Origin: a virus
Virus record (IMG/VR): IMGVR_UViG_3300046004_001609
Coordinates: 1 to 62,391 of that record
Direction: 5' to 3' (one strand)
DNA length: 62,391 nucleotides
Part shown: one piece after another, positions 16,364 through 25,847 of the stretch
Position numbering within the stretch: position 1 is the stretch's first letter
Layout: every line of letters starts with the position of its first letter
Translations under genes and position numbers: made by a program
The notes under the pieces: model-generated
What the model saw: the letters and a program-made list of their open reading frames with translations, nothing else
Told to the model about the DNA's origin: nothing
Database searches by the model: none

Positions 16364-17395
16364 ATGGGACTTTTATACGCTAAAAATAAAATATATAATG
16401 GTTATGATGGTAATACTATAGGATTTCAAGCATCCGCAAGCGTTTCATCTTCTGCTTTTTCAACTGTAACAAGTGGGAGTTTTTATCTTTCCTCCCCTTT
16501 ACCTTCATTAATTATAGCAGGTAATACATATTTACCATTTAGTGGTTCATTTCAAGAATTAAGATTTTATAAAATTAATTTAAAGGAAAGTTATTTTGAT
16601 GATTATGTAATGGATCCTTATTCAATAGAAGGTAACCAACTTATTGGACCCCAAAGCGCCTTAAACTCTCTAATATTTAGAGCTCCATTAGGAACAGTAC
16701 TAGATAGTGGATCAGATACAACAAGAACATCAATCCACCCAAGAATATCAACAATCCCTCCTGTTCAATCATTTTATTTATCAGGAAGTAGTACATACAC
16801 ATTAAATGGTACATATTCATTTGTACCACAAAACGAAATAATTTACCAAGATCAGTTTCATACTGGTGTAAAAAATGCAGTATCTGAGAAAATTAGAATT
16901 ATTAGTTCATCTTTAGCACCAGGAAATGTTTTATCTCAATATATTTCAATTCAACAACAAACAACACTAGACGAAACATTTACTAAAGATGTTAATTATG
17001 TAGAAGTAGCATTCTCACCTCAAGATGAAGTCAACGATGATATTATATCTCAGCTTGGCTCATTCAATATAGGTAATTATATTGGTGATCCGAGACAAGT
17101 ATCTTCATCATTAACATACTACCCAGATTTTAATGTGTTAAGAAATAGTTACTTCTCTAAATATACTAGTAATTACAATTTATGGGATTATATAAGATTA
17201 ATTAAATTTTATGATAACTCATTATTTAAAATGATTCAAGATTTTACACCTGCAAGAGCAGGTTTAGCAACTGGAATAGTTATTAAACAAACATTATTAG
17301 AAAGAAATAAATACCCGTTACCTCAAGCTACTACAAATAGTGAAATAGCATTTATAGGTAGCCCAACAACACGAACAATTAATATACCGTATTAA
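16364..17395 (+). CDS. Tail protein, starts with the second half of a LamG-like domain, 343 aa
   Basis: Residues 1-95 read as the back half of a LamG-type beta sandwich: LLYAKNKIYNGYDGNTIGFQ, then SGSFQELRFYKINLKESYFD. Normally these follow a WWSVM-type strand, which ends the previous gene. Residues 110-343 are a tail domain with FRAPLGTVLDSGSDTTRTSI and a C-terminal IRLIKFYDNSLFKMIQDF-TPARAGLATGIVIKQTLLERNK. That last block is the usual C-terminus of this phage protein type. I infer that the 762-aa and 343-aa genes are two parts of one ancestral gene of about 1,080 codons. Confidence 0.65.
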   Translation: MGLLYAKNKIYNGYDGNTIGFQASASVSSSAFSTVTSGSFYLSSPLPSLIIAGNTYLPFSGSFQELRFYKINLKESYFDDYVMDPYSIEGNQLIGPQSALNSLIFRAPLGTVLDSGSDTTRTSIHPRISTIPPVQSFYLSGSSTYTLNGTYSFVPQNEIIYQDQFHTGVKNAVSEKIRIISSSLAPGNVLSQYISIQQQTTLDETFTKDVNYVEVAFSPQDEVNDDIISQLGSFNIGNYIGDPRQVSSSLTYYPDFNVLRNSYFSKYTSNYNLWDYIRLIKFYDNSLFKMIQDFTPARAGLATGIVIKQTLLERNKYPLPQATTNSEIAFIGSPTTRTINIPY

Positions 17396-20052
17396 TGGCA
17401 TTAAAAAATATTATAATAACTGGATCAATAGGAACTTACCCTACTTTATCTTATGGACAAAAAATGTACGTTTCATCAACAGATGAAGAATCATTTCCAA
17501 TAGAAGAGGTAATAGGAAGTAATGGAGGTTCAATGCCTAATTTATTTGGTCAAACATCATCATTAGATTTATATGTAAATATAGATCAAAAATGGTCTGG
17601 ATACAATGATACACAAGTTGGGTTAGTAGCATACACACAATCATTTCAAAGTGAATTTATAAATGGAGAACTTAGTGGATCAGTATTAACTGTTTCTAAT
17701 GGAAATTTAAACGACCCATATTGCCAAGAAATACTAAAAGTTAGCACAGTAAACATAAATTATGACATATTTATTTATAACTCGTTATATAATGTAAATA
17801 ATTCAGCCCCAGGTCTAAAAGACGAAAATTTTATAAACTCAGTTGTTGCTCCAAATAATGGAGAAATATTTATATTAAACTCAGCAGTTGGAACTGCAAT
17901 CCCTAACTCAATAACCGGATATTATGACACATCAAATTTACTTACTTATATCAAAATTAGTAGATTTGATAAACAAGGCAACGATAATACCTTATCATTA
18001 CAAGAATTAACTAAATTAACAGTTAAATTCACAGATATTGGGATTATTGATTTACCATTATTTACAATATCAGAATATCCAACATATTATCTTTATACAA
18101 CATATTATTCAACGGGTATGGGATATGTACTTCCCCCAACTGTATTTTACCCATTTAATACAGTAGATAATAATATTAAAACACACCAATTTAAAGCATC
18201 CGCCGGAGTATATTATATTCCCCCATATTCTACATATAATGGGAATACACTATTTGCATCTATTGATAATAATTCATGTTTTAATCCAATAACTGGATTA
18301 TATACTTTTAATGATACTCCTAATATAGAAATATATTATACAGCATCATTTAAAGCAGTCAATTCATTTATTGGTTCTATGATAATATATGGTGACACTT
18401 CATCATTAACACCACCAATCTCTTTTATTTCTGGATTAGATTATACGATTACTGGTTCACTCTTTCCAATAGAAAATCAACAATATACATTTAAAATAAA
18501 TAATGCCGGGGGTACTGGAGCTAATATTACTAATATATCCTTCGAACTTACTCAATCTGTATCTTTTAATTCCTCATCAAATTTAACAGTTTTAGAACCA
18601 TATCTAACCCAGAATTTTGAATATAATGATTGTAATGCATTATATGGTAATGCTTTAAATTTAGAATATGATAGTAATTTTTATCAAGTAAACTACGAAG
18701 GAACGACAGTACCTACAAATCAACAACAAATAATAAGTGGAACGGCTGAATTATCTTCTGTAAAATCATACAATTACACAGCAGCAAGTCAAGTTCTCCC
18801 AAGATACAAAGGAAGTAGATTAACATCTGATGCATATAATACTAGTTTAGTAGTCACAGCCTCACTAATTCAGTCTTCATATCCACAATATTTAAACGCC
18901 AAATCATATGGTTACATTCCTATTAATACTTACGATACTGTAATTTTTGAATTTAATGGAGGAAATCCAACAGTTGAAGTATCTAAAACAAGTAGAGTAG
19001 ACATATCTAATATACTAAATATAGATAATACAGCATCTGTTTCTACTATATATTCTTCAGACTCAGCTTTTAGTGAAATAATTGAAGAAAAATTACAATT
19101 AAAAACTACTCCTATTATAACTCAATATACTACTAATGAAATTATAGTTCCAGCAGATATTAAAGTAGTTACAAATGACATTTCTCCAACACCTGTATTC
19201 ATGAATACTAGTTACCCTCAAGATTGGACATATATCTCTGGCTCACAACAAGATAATAGCAATCAATTTTTAGTAACTGGTTCTTATTATAAAATAAATA
19301 ATTATATCCCAGGTGATGATTTTGAAAAAATAGCATGGGTTACAGAAGGAACAATTAATACGGATGGTTGTATATTTTTAATTCCATTGTGGTATTCACA
19401 ATCATATGTAAATACAAATTATTCATGGAGTTTTGGCTCTAATTTAAGTAAAATAGTAGGAGAAACATATGGGTTTGCTATTGGTAATAATCCAAATCAA
19501 GTAAATTTATTTGAAAGATCATGGTATGTCTATAAAGATCCAAATGGAGATTATTCCCCTAAGGGTTCAGTAACCACACAAGTTATTAGTCAATCAATAA
19601 CTGATGGAATAAATAAAGGGGAAAGATGGTTTATTACATTATTTAATGATCCATTTAAAGCTCCAATTAATACAAGTAATATAAATCTACTAATGAATAC
19701 ATTTACTGGAAGTTCAGACGATGTAAACTATCCATTAGCTTATAGTTCGGCGTATGAAATATCAACACTTAATACATCAAGTAATATACTTATATTCCAA
19801 TTTAACCCCCCAGTTGATGCATATGCTCCTATAGGAAATCTTTTCCAAGGCCCTCCGGGTTCTATATATGGAGGATTAAATAACCGCTTTGGTTTATTAA
19901 TATGGAAATCCCCAGCTATTACAAATACTATATTATTTAATGGTACTAATTTAGTAAATTTAGGATTAGGAAATATTATAACAAATGATTCATCACCAAC
20001 AATTAAAAATAATTTAAATTTAATTTCAAAAACATTTGGCTCAAAGCCATAA
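17395..20052 (+). CDS. Large virion protein, 885 aa
   Basis: Not recognised. It overlaps the previous stop as TAATG. It is a beta-rich, Ser/Thr/Tyr/Asn-rich protein throughout, with no catalytic motif, signal peptide or membrane segment. Short elements such as TASLIQSSYPQYLNAKSYGY, FEFNGGNPTVEVS and ISGSQQDNSNQFLVTGSYYK suggest several immunoglobulin- or carbohydrate-module-like domains. From its place after the tail proteins and before three small virion proteins it is probably a peripheral baseplate or short-fibre component. Confidence 0.6.
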   Translation: MALKNIIITGSIGTYPTLSYGQKMYVSSTDEESFPIEEVIGSNGGSMPNLFGQTSSLDLYVNIDQKWSGYNDTQVGLVAYTQSFQSEFINGELSGSVLTVSNGNLNDPYCQEILKVSTVNINYDIFIYNSLYNVNNSAPGLKDENFINSVVAPNNGEIFILNSAVGTAIPNSITGYYDTSNLLTYIKISRFDKQGNDNTLSLQELTKLTVKFTDIGIIDLPLFTISEYPTYYLYTTYYSTGMGYVLPPTVFYPFNTVDNNIKTHQFKASAGVYYIPPYSTYNGNTLFASIDNNSCFNPITGLYTFNDTPNIEIYYTASFKAVNSFIGSMIIYGDTSSLTPPISFISGLDYTITGSLFPIENQQYTFKINNAGGTGANITNISFELTQSVSFNSSSNLTVLEPYLTQNFEYNDCNALYGNALNLEYDSNFYQVNYEGTTVPTNQQQIISGTAELSSVKSYNYTAASQVLPRYKGSRLTSDAYNTSLVVTASLIQSSYPQYLNAKSYGYIPINTYDTVIFEFNGGNPTVEVSKTSRVDISNILNIDNTASVSTIYSSDSAFSEIIEEKLQLKTTPIITQYTTNEIIVPADIKVVTNDISPTPVFMNTSYPQDWTYISGSQQDNSNQFLVTGSYYKINNYIPGDDFEKIAWVTEGTINTDGCIFLIPLWYSQSYVNTNYSWSFGSNLSKIVGETYGFAIGNNPNQVNLFERSWYVYKDPNGDYSPKGSVTTQVISQSITDGINKGERWFITLFNDPFKAPINTSNINLLMNTFTGSSDDVNYPLAYSSAYEISTLNTSSNILIFQFNPPVDAYAPIGNLFQGPPGSIYGGLNNRFGLLIWKSPAITNTILFNGTNLVNLGLGNIITNDSSPTIKNNLNLISKTFGSKP

Positions 20053-20058
20053 ATTCAT

Positions 20059-20074
20059 TATATTTATAATAAAA
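20059..20074 (+). promoter_or_regulatory. Late-type promoter motif
   Basis: TATATTTATAATAAAA is a consensus copy, about 11 bases before the ATG at 20085. Confidence 0.65.
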
Positions 20075-20084
20075 ATTAATAAAA

Positions 20085-20741
20085 ATGGGATATTTAAATA
20101 ATAGCGTCGTAACAGTAGATGCAATTTTAACAACAAAAGGAAGACAATTATTAGCACAAAATAATGGTTCATTCAAAATTACTCAATTTGCATTAGCAGA
20201 CGATGAAGTAAATTATACATTGTATAATCCAAATCACCCATCAGGTTCTGCGTATTATGGTGAAGCCATTGTTAACATGCCATTATTGGAAGCATTTCCT
20301 CAAGAAACACAAATTATGAAATATAAATTAGTTACGTTACCTAGGGGAACAGCTAAAATGCCTATTTTAAATTTAGGTTACTCATCAATCGTAATTAAAC
20401 AAGGTGCTTCATTAGCTATTACTCCTCAAACATTAAATTATTTTGGTGGTAATACTTACGAAACAGCTGGTTATACAGCAACTATTTCTGATGTACGTTT
20501 ATGTAATACATTTGAAGGTATAGGTATTAATACCCCAGCAGCTTTAGCGTTAAATTCAACAACTACATTAGGTACAAGTGTTTCTAAAACAGTTGTTGGA
20601 ACTACTATTAATATTAGAGCAACAACATTAAACACGTTGTTTGGTTCTACTGCTACTACATTGCAAGCTACATTAACTGTAGAAGGTAGAGATAGTGGAG
20701 CTAGAATTACAATCCCAGTAACTGTAACTAAAATATCATAA
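20085..20741 (+). CDS. Virion structural protein, 218 aa
   Basis: The N-terminus MGYLNNSVVTVDAILTTKGR followed by QLLAQNNGSFKITQFALADD is a pattern I associate with minor structural proteins of T4-like and related phages. The phrase FALADDEVNYTLYNPNHPSG is characteristic. The C-terminal third is a Thr/Val-rich beta domain, possibly Ig-like (TTLQATLTVEGRDSGARITI). It has its own late-type motif and begins a three-gene block of small virion proteins. Confidence 0.65.
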   Translation: MGYLNNSVVTVDAILTTKGRQLLAQNNGSFKITQFALADDEVNYTLYNPNHPSGSAYYGEAIVNMPLLEAFPQETQIMKYKLVTLPRGTAKMPILNLGYSSIVIKQGASLAITPQTLNYFGGNTYETAGYTATISDVRLCNTFEGIGINTPAALALNSTTTLGTSVSKTVVGTTINIRATTLNTLFGSTATTLQATLTVEGRDSGARITIPVTVTKIS

Positions 20742-20757
20742 ATTAAAAATATAAAAC

Positions 20758-21765
20758 ATGTCATTTAACCGTTTAGCACCTGAAGATTTTGTAGTAAGTT
20801 CTGACTCAATTACGTCTACATTATGGACTGGAGGATTAACATCTTTAACTACTTTCAATACTTCATCAACACAAGAAGCAGGATCTTCTGGAAATTTTTA
20901 TTTAAATATTTACCAAACCGCTTCTACAAATCCTTTAGCAGAAGTACAATTCGCTATAGCATATGGCAATCAGGCAGGTAGTGGAAGTTCATGGTATAAT
21001 GCTTCTGTTCCGGGAATGTCACCAACTAAGACAACTTATGGTCAATACCAAGTTTTAGTATTAGGAGATGAAAACTCAGGATTTATATTTGGAGGTATTT
21101 CATCTTCAGATTTTTGGGTTTTGTCAATAGACAGAACTCGATATAAACAAAGTATACTACCAGGATCAATGGCATTAGTATTATCAGGAAGTACAGGTAA
21201 AATTACTTTAACAGATGATAGTCAAGTGGCCTCGTCAGTTATATTTAATGATGCAGGTAGAATATTTCAATTAGTTAGTGGTTCTCAAGGAACAGTTAAC
21301 ACCACAAATCCAAATGGATATAGTTCAACTCAAGGATCTTATGGGTGGTTATTGCCAGATATTGGAACTATTATTTTAAACCCAAATGCATTAAACCAAA
21401 CAATAGGTTTAGCATCTAATCCAACATCAAATTCTGACGGTCTAAATTATCAAATAATGTTTAACGCTATTAATGGTACAGGAGCTAAATCATTTTTTCT
21501 AAATAGCCAAGAAACAATATCCTCAGATTATATTTTTGTTAGAGCTAGAAATGCTGAATTTAACTACTCAGAAAACCCAAGTTTTATCTCAGGGAGTACT
21601 GGTGAAGTATTATTTAGTTCATTTGTAAATAATCCACAAACCTATCCTACAACAGTTGGATTATACAATGATACAAATGAATTGTTAGCAGTTGCTAAAC
21701 TTTCAAGACCATTATTAAAAGATTTCACAAAAGAAGCATTAGTACGAGTTAAATTAGATTTTTAA
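20758..21765 (+). CDS. Virion protein A, paralogue of next gene, 335 aa
   Basis: The C-terminal 65 residues (NAEFNYSENPSFISGSTGEV, TVGLYNDTNELLAVAKLSRP) match the end of the next gene in order and spacing, so the two share a domain. The N-terminal 250 residues are Ser/Gly/Thr-rich beta with no name I can give. The repeated NExLAVAKLSRPL element is a common ending of phage head or tail decoration proteins in this lineage. The last strand is KEALVRVKLDF. Confidence 0.65.
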   Translation: MSFNRLAPEDFVVSSDSITSTLWTGGLTSLTTFNTSSTQEAGSSGNFYLNIYQTASTNPLAEVQFAIAYGNQAGSGSSWYNASVPGMSPTKTTYGQYQVLVLGDENSGFIFGGISSSDFWVLSIDRTRYKQSILPGSMALVLSGSTGKITLTDDSQVASSVIFNDAGRIFQLVSGSQGTVNTTNPNGYSSTQGSYGWLLPDIGTIILNPNALNQTIGLASNPTSNSDGLNYQIMFNAINGTGAKSFFLNSQETISSDYIFVRARNAEFNYSENPSFISGSTGEVLFSSFVNNPQTYPTTVGLYNDTNELLAVAKLSRPLLKDFTKEALVRVKLDF

Positions 21766-21770
21766 AATGA

Positions 21771-22679
21771 ATGGGTGCTTACAAACAATTTCTTGCTTCG
21801 GACATAATAATTACTCCGTTTGAAGTAAATAAAGGATTTACATTCCATGGAGCTGAATTACATAACCCAAATGTATCAATAGATAGATTTTTAGGAACGA
21901 ATATTGTATCCCCAATATTTGATCCTTTATCTGATCCTACAACTGGTCAAATGTCAACTCAATACCAACGATTGGTATATAGTTCAATACAAGAACTTTA
22001 CTATTCTAATTATTTGAGTTCAAGCTATGGAGATATAGTCAACATGCCTGTTCTAATCCCAGGATTTGACCCCTCAGGAGATAGATTAATAGGATCATCA
22101 AGTAACCCATCTTATGACAATTATCTACAAACTACACTTTCATACCCTAAATTTTTCCCCTCAGCATCTAGCTCAATAATAGGAGTAATATCTATTCCAG
22201 TTAGATTATTTGGCGATTATATTCAACCAAATTCATTTAAATTTAATACCCCGTCAGGTAGTTTAACAGATGATGGTGAAGGAAATATCCTTAATGGAGT
22301 TGGAGCTATAGTAGGAAATATATTTTACCCCCACGGTTTAATTACTATTACATCTGAATCAAATTACATCATAAATGATTTTGTAACTTCTTCATTTGTA
22401 ACTTGCTCATTTTCAAGTTCATACATAATACAAGAAACACAATATAAAGCAACTATCAGAGAAAATGAATTTAGTTTTACATTAAACCCAAGCTCAATCT
22501 CAGGTAGTACTGAAGGTACATTATATGGGTTTGTAACTGAATCATATTTTTCACCTTACATTACAACAGTAGGTTTATATGATGAAGCACAAAATTTATT
22601 AGCAATAGGTAAATTAGCTCAACCATTACCATCATCACCAACAACAGATACAACTATATTAATTAATCTAGATAGATAA
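21771..22679 (+). CDS. Virion protein B, paralogue of previous gene, 302 aa
   Basis: The C-terminus (ENEFSFTLNPSSISGSTEGT, TVGLYDEAQNLLAIGKLAQP) is clearly homologous to the end of the 335-aa protein, while the N-terminal part differs (YKQFLASDIIITPFEVNKGF). The ATG at 21771 was chosen, since the one at 21766 is in another frame. A shared C-terminal attachment domain with diversified N-terminal parts is a sensible reading. Confidence 0.65.
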   Translation: MGAYKQFLASDIIITPFEVNKGFTFHGAELHNPNVSIDRFLGTNIVSPIFDPLSDPTTGQMSTQYQRLVYSSIQELYYSNYLSSSYGDIVNMPVLIPGFDPSGDRLIGSSSNPSYDNYLQTTLSYPKFFPSASSSIIGVISIPVRLFGDYIQPNSFKFNTPSGSLTDDGEGNILNGVGAIVGNIFYPHGLITITSESNYIINDFVTSSFVTCSFSSSYIIQETQYKATIRENEFSFTLNPSSISGSTEGTLYGFVTESYFSPYITTVGLYDEAQNLLAIGKLAQPLPSSPTTDTTILINLDR

Positions 22680-22684
22680 AAATT

Positions 22685-23131
22685 ATGAATAATTGGTTAT
22701 ATGAAAATAAAGTTATAGAAAAAATTGAAGATTTCCCTGAAAATACATTTGGATTTGTTTATAGGATAACAAACCTAACAAACGACAAATTTTACATAGG
22801 TAAAAAACAATTGCTATCTCAAACTAATGTTAAATTAGGTAAAAAAGAAATAGCAGCACTCCCAACTCAACGTGGTAGAACTCCATCTAAAAAATTAGTA
22901 GTTAAAGAATCTAATTGGCAAGAATATTGGGGTAGTTGTAAACCACTACATGAGGATCTTAAAAAATTAGGAGCGGACCATTTTAAAAGAGAAATATTAA
23001 TGATATGTAAATCAAAAAAATTACTTACATATTACGAAGCGGCATTTCAAATTAAAGAAAATGTATTGTTAAATGAAAATTATAACGATACAATTCTGGG
23101 TCATTACTATAGAAAAGACTTCCTATCTTAA
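22685..23131 (+). CDS. GIY-YIG family nuclease (SegE-like), 148 aa
   Basis: Residues 23-28 GFVYRI and 37-39 YIG, with the following KKQL, match the GIY-YIG nuclease core as it appears in T4 SegE-type enzymes. Downstream NWQEYWGSC and the Glu in TYYEAAFQIKE (about residue 120) are where the family has its conserved aromatic, Gly and metal-binding Glu. Such proteins are often homing endonucleases of phage genomes, and the location at the border of the tail module and the replication genes fits. No DNA-binding extension is seen, so it could be a host-DNA or repair nuclease. Confidence 0.75.
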   Translation: MNNWLYENKVIEKIEDFPENTFGFVYRITNLTNDKFYIGKKQLLSQTNVKLGKKEIAALPTQRGRTPSKKLVVKESNWQEYWGSCKPLHEDLKKLGADHFKREILMICKSKKLLTYYEAAFQIKENVLLNENYNDTILGHYYRKDFLS

Positions 23132-23177
23132 ATTAGGATTCCTTAATTTAATTTTGTATATTCATGATTAATAAATT

Positions 23178-24113
23178 ATGGATAATTCTTCATTAACATA
23201 TTTGATTGATTCTATTTTAGGACATGGTAAATCATCTTCTAAAGGAAATAAAGCGTACCACTGCCCTGAATGTAAGCACCATAAATTAAAATTAGAAGTA
23301 AATTTAGATCCCAATTCACCTCATTTTCAGTCATATAATTGTTGGACGTGTGGTTTTAAAGGTAAAAAGTTAACTACATTATTTAAGAAATTAGAAGTAG
23401 ATTTTGATAAAGTAGAGCAATTACGATTCTTAGTTAAATCATCATCTAAAGAATATACTGAACAAACTATTGTTAGTAAAAAAATAACTTTACCTAAAGA
23501 ATTTATTTCATTAGCGACTCCACCAAGTAATTTAATGGCTAAAAAGGCAATACATTATTTGACTACTCGTAATTTTACAGAAAACGATATAATTAAATAT
23601 AATATAGGATATTGTGAATTTGGTATTTACTCAAACATGATTATTATACCATCATATGATGCTGAAGGTAATTTAAATTATTTTATATCTAGAAATTTTA
23701 ATAAAAATTCAACAACAAAGTATAAAAATCCAGATGTGTCTAAAGATATAATTGGATTAGAATTATTTATAAATTGGAATATGCCTATTACATTATGTGA
23801 AGGTATGTTTGATGCTATAGCTATTAAAAGGAATGTTATTCCATTACTTGGAAAAACAATTCAAAACAATTTAATGAAAAAAATCATTAATTCAACAGTA
23901 CAAAAAATATACATTGCGTTAGATAAAGATGCAATGAAACAAGCTTTAAATTTTTGCGAGAATTTAATGAATGAAGGTAAAGAAGTTTATTTAGTTGACA
24001 TTGACGATAAAGATCCTAGTGATATGGGATTTGTTAAATTCACTAATCTAATTCAAAACACTTTACCTCTAACCTTCTCAAATTTACTTGAGAAAAAATT
24101 ACAAAGAATATGA
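23178..24113 (+). CDS. DNA primase (zinc finger plus Toprim), 311 aa
   Basis: An N-terminal zinc ribbon has Cys29/Cys32 (HCPEC) and Cys55/Cys58 (CWTC). The Toprim domain has the acid-Gly pair at E208-G209 (LCEGMFDAIAIKRN) and the Asp cluster at D249/D251 (ALDKDA), with DDKDPSDMGF later. At 311 aa it is close to T4 gp61 (342 aa), which makes the RNA primers for lagging-strand synthesis. The gene overlaps the next nuclease by 4 bases. The partner helicase is not in this window. Confidence 0.9.
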   Translation: MDNSSLTYLIDSILGHGKSSSKGNKAYHCPECKHHKLKLEVNLDPNSPHFQSYNCWTCGFKGKKLTTLFKKLEVDFDKVEQLRFLVKSSSKEYTEQTIVSKKITLPKEFISLATPPSNLMAKKAIHYLTTRNFTENDIIKYNIGYCEFGIYSNMIIIPSYDAEGNLNYFISRNFNKNSTTKYKNPDVSKDIIGLELFINWNMPITLCEGMFDAIAIKRNVIPLLGKTIQNNLMKKIINSTVQKIYIALDKDAMKQALNFCENLMNEGKEVYLVDIDDKDPSDMGFVKFTNLIQNTLPLTFSNLLEKKLQRI

Positions 24114-24904
24114 TAGAAAAAAATGTAAATGTCTTTAAGAAAAGCGTTAAACGCCTAGTAGAAGTAGATATGGAATCCAAAAGGGTCAATATCTTAGACA
24201 ACAGGTACTACACCAGAAACGGCAAGTACTACCCATCCGTTACCAGCATATTACAATACATGCCTAAAGGTAAATTTTTTGAAAACTGGTTAAAGGATGT
24301 AGGTCACAATGCTGACGTTATAGCACGAAAAGCAGCAGATGAAGGTACACAAGTACACGATGCTATTGAAAGATATCTTCAAGGTGAAAAAATATCACTA
24401 ATTAATGAAGAGGGATATTCAAAGTACAACTTAGATGTTTGGAAAATGATATTGAAATTCCATGAATTTTGGATAACATATAAACCAACATTGATTGAAA
24501 GTGAAATACATTTATTTTCAGAAATATATACATTTGCAGGTACGTGCGATTTAGTATTAGAGATTAATGGTGAAAAATGGTTATTAGATATTAAAACCTC
24601 AAATTCATTACACGCTAGTCAAGATTTTCAACTGTCTGCATATGCTCAGGCATGGAATGAATTATATGAAGAAAAAATTGATCGCATTGGTATACTATGG
24701 ATGAAATCATCTAAGCGCGGTGAAGATAAAAAAGGCGAAAAAATCCAAGGTAAAGGATGGGAAATACATGAACCAATTAAATCAATTGATGAAAATTTAA
24801 AAATATTTGAATATATACATGAGTTGTATAAGTTAGAGCATCCTAACCCAACTCCGAAGAGCAATGATTTCCCTACAGAAATCCAAATAGAACCAACTGT
24901 TTAA
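24110..24904 (+). CDS. PD-(D/E)XK nuclease, Cas4/RecB-like, 264 aa
   Basis: The core motifs are GTQVHDAIERYL (79-90), the Glu-containing LIESEIHLFSE (129-139), D147 in FAGTCDLVLE, D160 and K162 in WLLDIKTS, and QLSAYAQAWNEL (174-185). This is the order of a single-strand exonuclease of the RecB/Cas4 type. No iron-sulphur Cys cluster is visible, so it is not a full Cas4. It is coupled to the primase, which suggests a role in replication or recombination, or in host DNA breakdown. Confidence 0.85.
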   Translation: MIEKNVNVFKKSVKRLVEVDMESKRVNILDNRYYTRNGKYYPSVTSILQYMPKGKFFENWLKDVGHNADVIARKAADEGTQVHDAIERYLQGEKISLINEEGYSKYNLDVWKMILKFHEFWITYKPTLIESEIHLFSEIYTFAGTCDLVLEINGEKWLLDIKTSNSLHASQDFQLSAYAQAWNELYEEKIDRIGILWMKSSKRGEDKKGEKIQGKGWEIHEPIKSIDENLKIFEYIHELYKLEHPNPTPKSNDFPTEIQIEPTV

Positions 24905-24919
24905 TATATTTATAGTAAA
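24905..24919 (+). promoter_or_regulatory. Late-type promoter motif
   Basis: ATATTTATAGTAAAT differs from the consensus by one base. It precedes the 24928 start and marks the beginning of the accessory block. Confidence 0.55.
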
Positions 24920-24927
24920 TATTGGGA

Positions 24928-25842
24928 ATGGTATCTTTAATTCAGCTTTTAAAAGAAATAATTATTAATGAAGGTGGCAATGTATTTAAAAATACAGAGT
25001 ACGACACTCAAGATATACTATTAGCAAATATTGAACCCACAATTAAAAAATTTGTAGATGATTTAGGTAAATTATTTCCAAATAAAAGATCTACATTTTC
25101 TGAATTAACAAGTAAAAGTAATTGGTTAGGTTCAACTGGAAATAAACCACAATCAGGCGACGTAGATATAGCTTATTCATCAGAACATTTTTTTAAAAAT
25201 AAACAAGCCGATGTTGAAGGTTGGGGAATAGATAGAAACGAATATACCCAATTATACGAAAAAAGTAAAAAGGCGGCTCGCTCAGCAACTGATGATCAAA
25301 TTCAATTAAAATCATTAATTCAATTAATTGTTAAAAAAATTAATGCTAGTGGAGGAGATTTATATGCTAGCGATAAAGCATCAGGAGCAGGGTCTATACA
25401 TTTTTCTTATCCTCAATATGCTACTTCAGGAGAAAAATTAGATTCTAGATCCCAATTAGACATGGATATTGGAGATATGGATTGGTTAAAATTTAGATAT
25501 AATTCTGAATTACCAAAAGATGATCCAAATATTAAAGGTTTACATAGAGGGCAATTAATGTTAGCTATGTTTGCAGCTTTAGGATATACATTTAAAAGTG
25601 GTAGAGGATTTGTTCGTAAAGAAACAGGTGAAACTATTGCTGATAAACCTAAAGAAGCATTAGAAGTATTTAATAAAGAATATAATCCAAAACAATCATT
25701 AACTATGGATGTAGTTAACAATTATGTTAAATTAATGAGTTATATTAAAACTAATTTAAAACCTGAAGACCAAACTAAAACATTAGATATGTTTAAAGAG
25801 GCTGTAAGAAGAGCAGGAGCATATGTTCCTGACAATATTTAA
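24928..25842 (+). CDS. Polymerase-beta-type nucleotidyltransferase with capsid-targeting-like peptide, 304 aa
   Basis: The ATG at 24928 is preferred to an upstream TTG. The N-terminus MVSLIQLLKEIIINEGG is an amphipathic peptide ending in INE-G, a plausible prohead-protease site. The nucleotidyltransferase signature is LGST (67-70), then D78-V-D80 in SGDVDIAYS. A third acidic strand lies near 180 (QLDMDIGDMDW), with further conserved-looking GLHRGQLMLAMFAALGYTFK. The family transfers nucleotides to proteins, RNAs or small molecules; the target is unknown. Six bases separate it from the next gene, which has a second domain of the same superfamily. Confidence 0.7.
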   Translation: MVSLIQLLKEIIINEGGNVFKNTEYDTQDILLANIEPTIKKFVDDLGKLFPNKRSTFSELTSKSNWLGSTGNKPQSGDVDIAYSSEHFFKNKQADVEGWGIDRNEYTQLYEKSKKAARSATDDQIQLKSLIQLIVKKINASGGDLYASDKASGAGSIHFSYPQYATSGEKLDSRSQLDMDIGDMDWLKFRYNSELPKDDPNIKGLHRGQLMLAMFAALGYTFKSGRGFVRKETGETIADKPKEALEVFNKEYNPKQSLTMDVVNNYVKLMSYIKTNLKPEDQTKTLDMFKEAVRRAGAYVPDNI

Positions 25843-25847
25843 TTACT

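Noticed and set aside
24922-24927. Upstream TTG start for the 24928 gene
   Set aside because: ATG at 24928 directly precedes the targeting-like peptide and lies closer to normal spacing after the motif.
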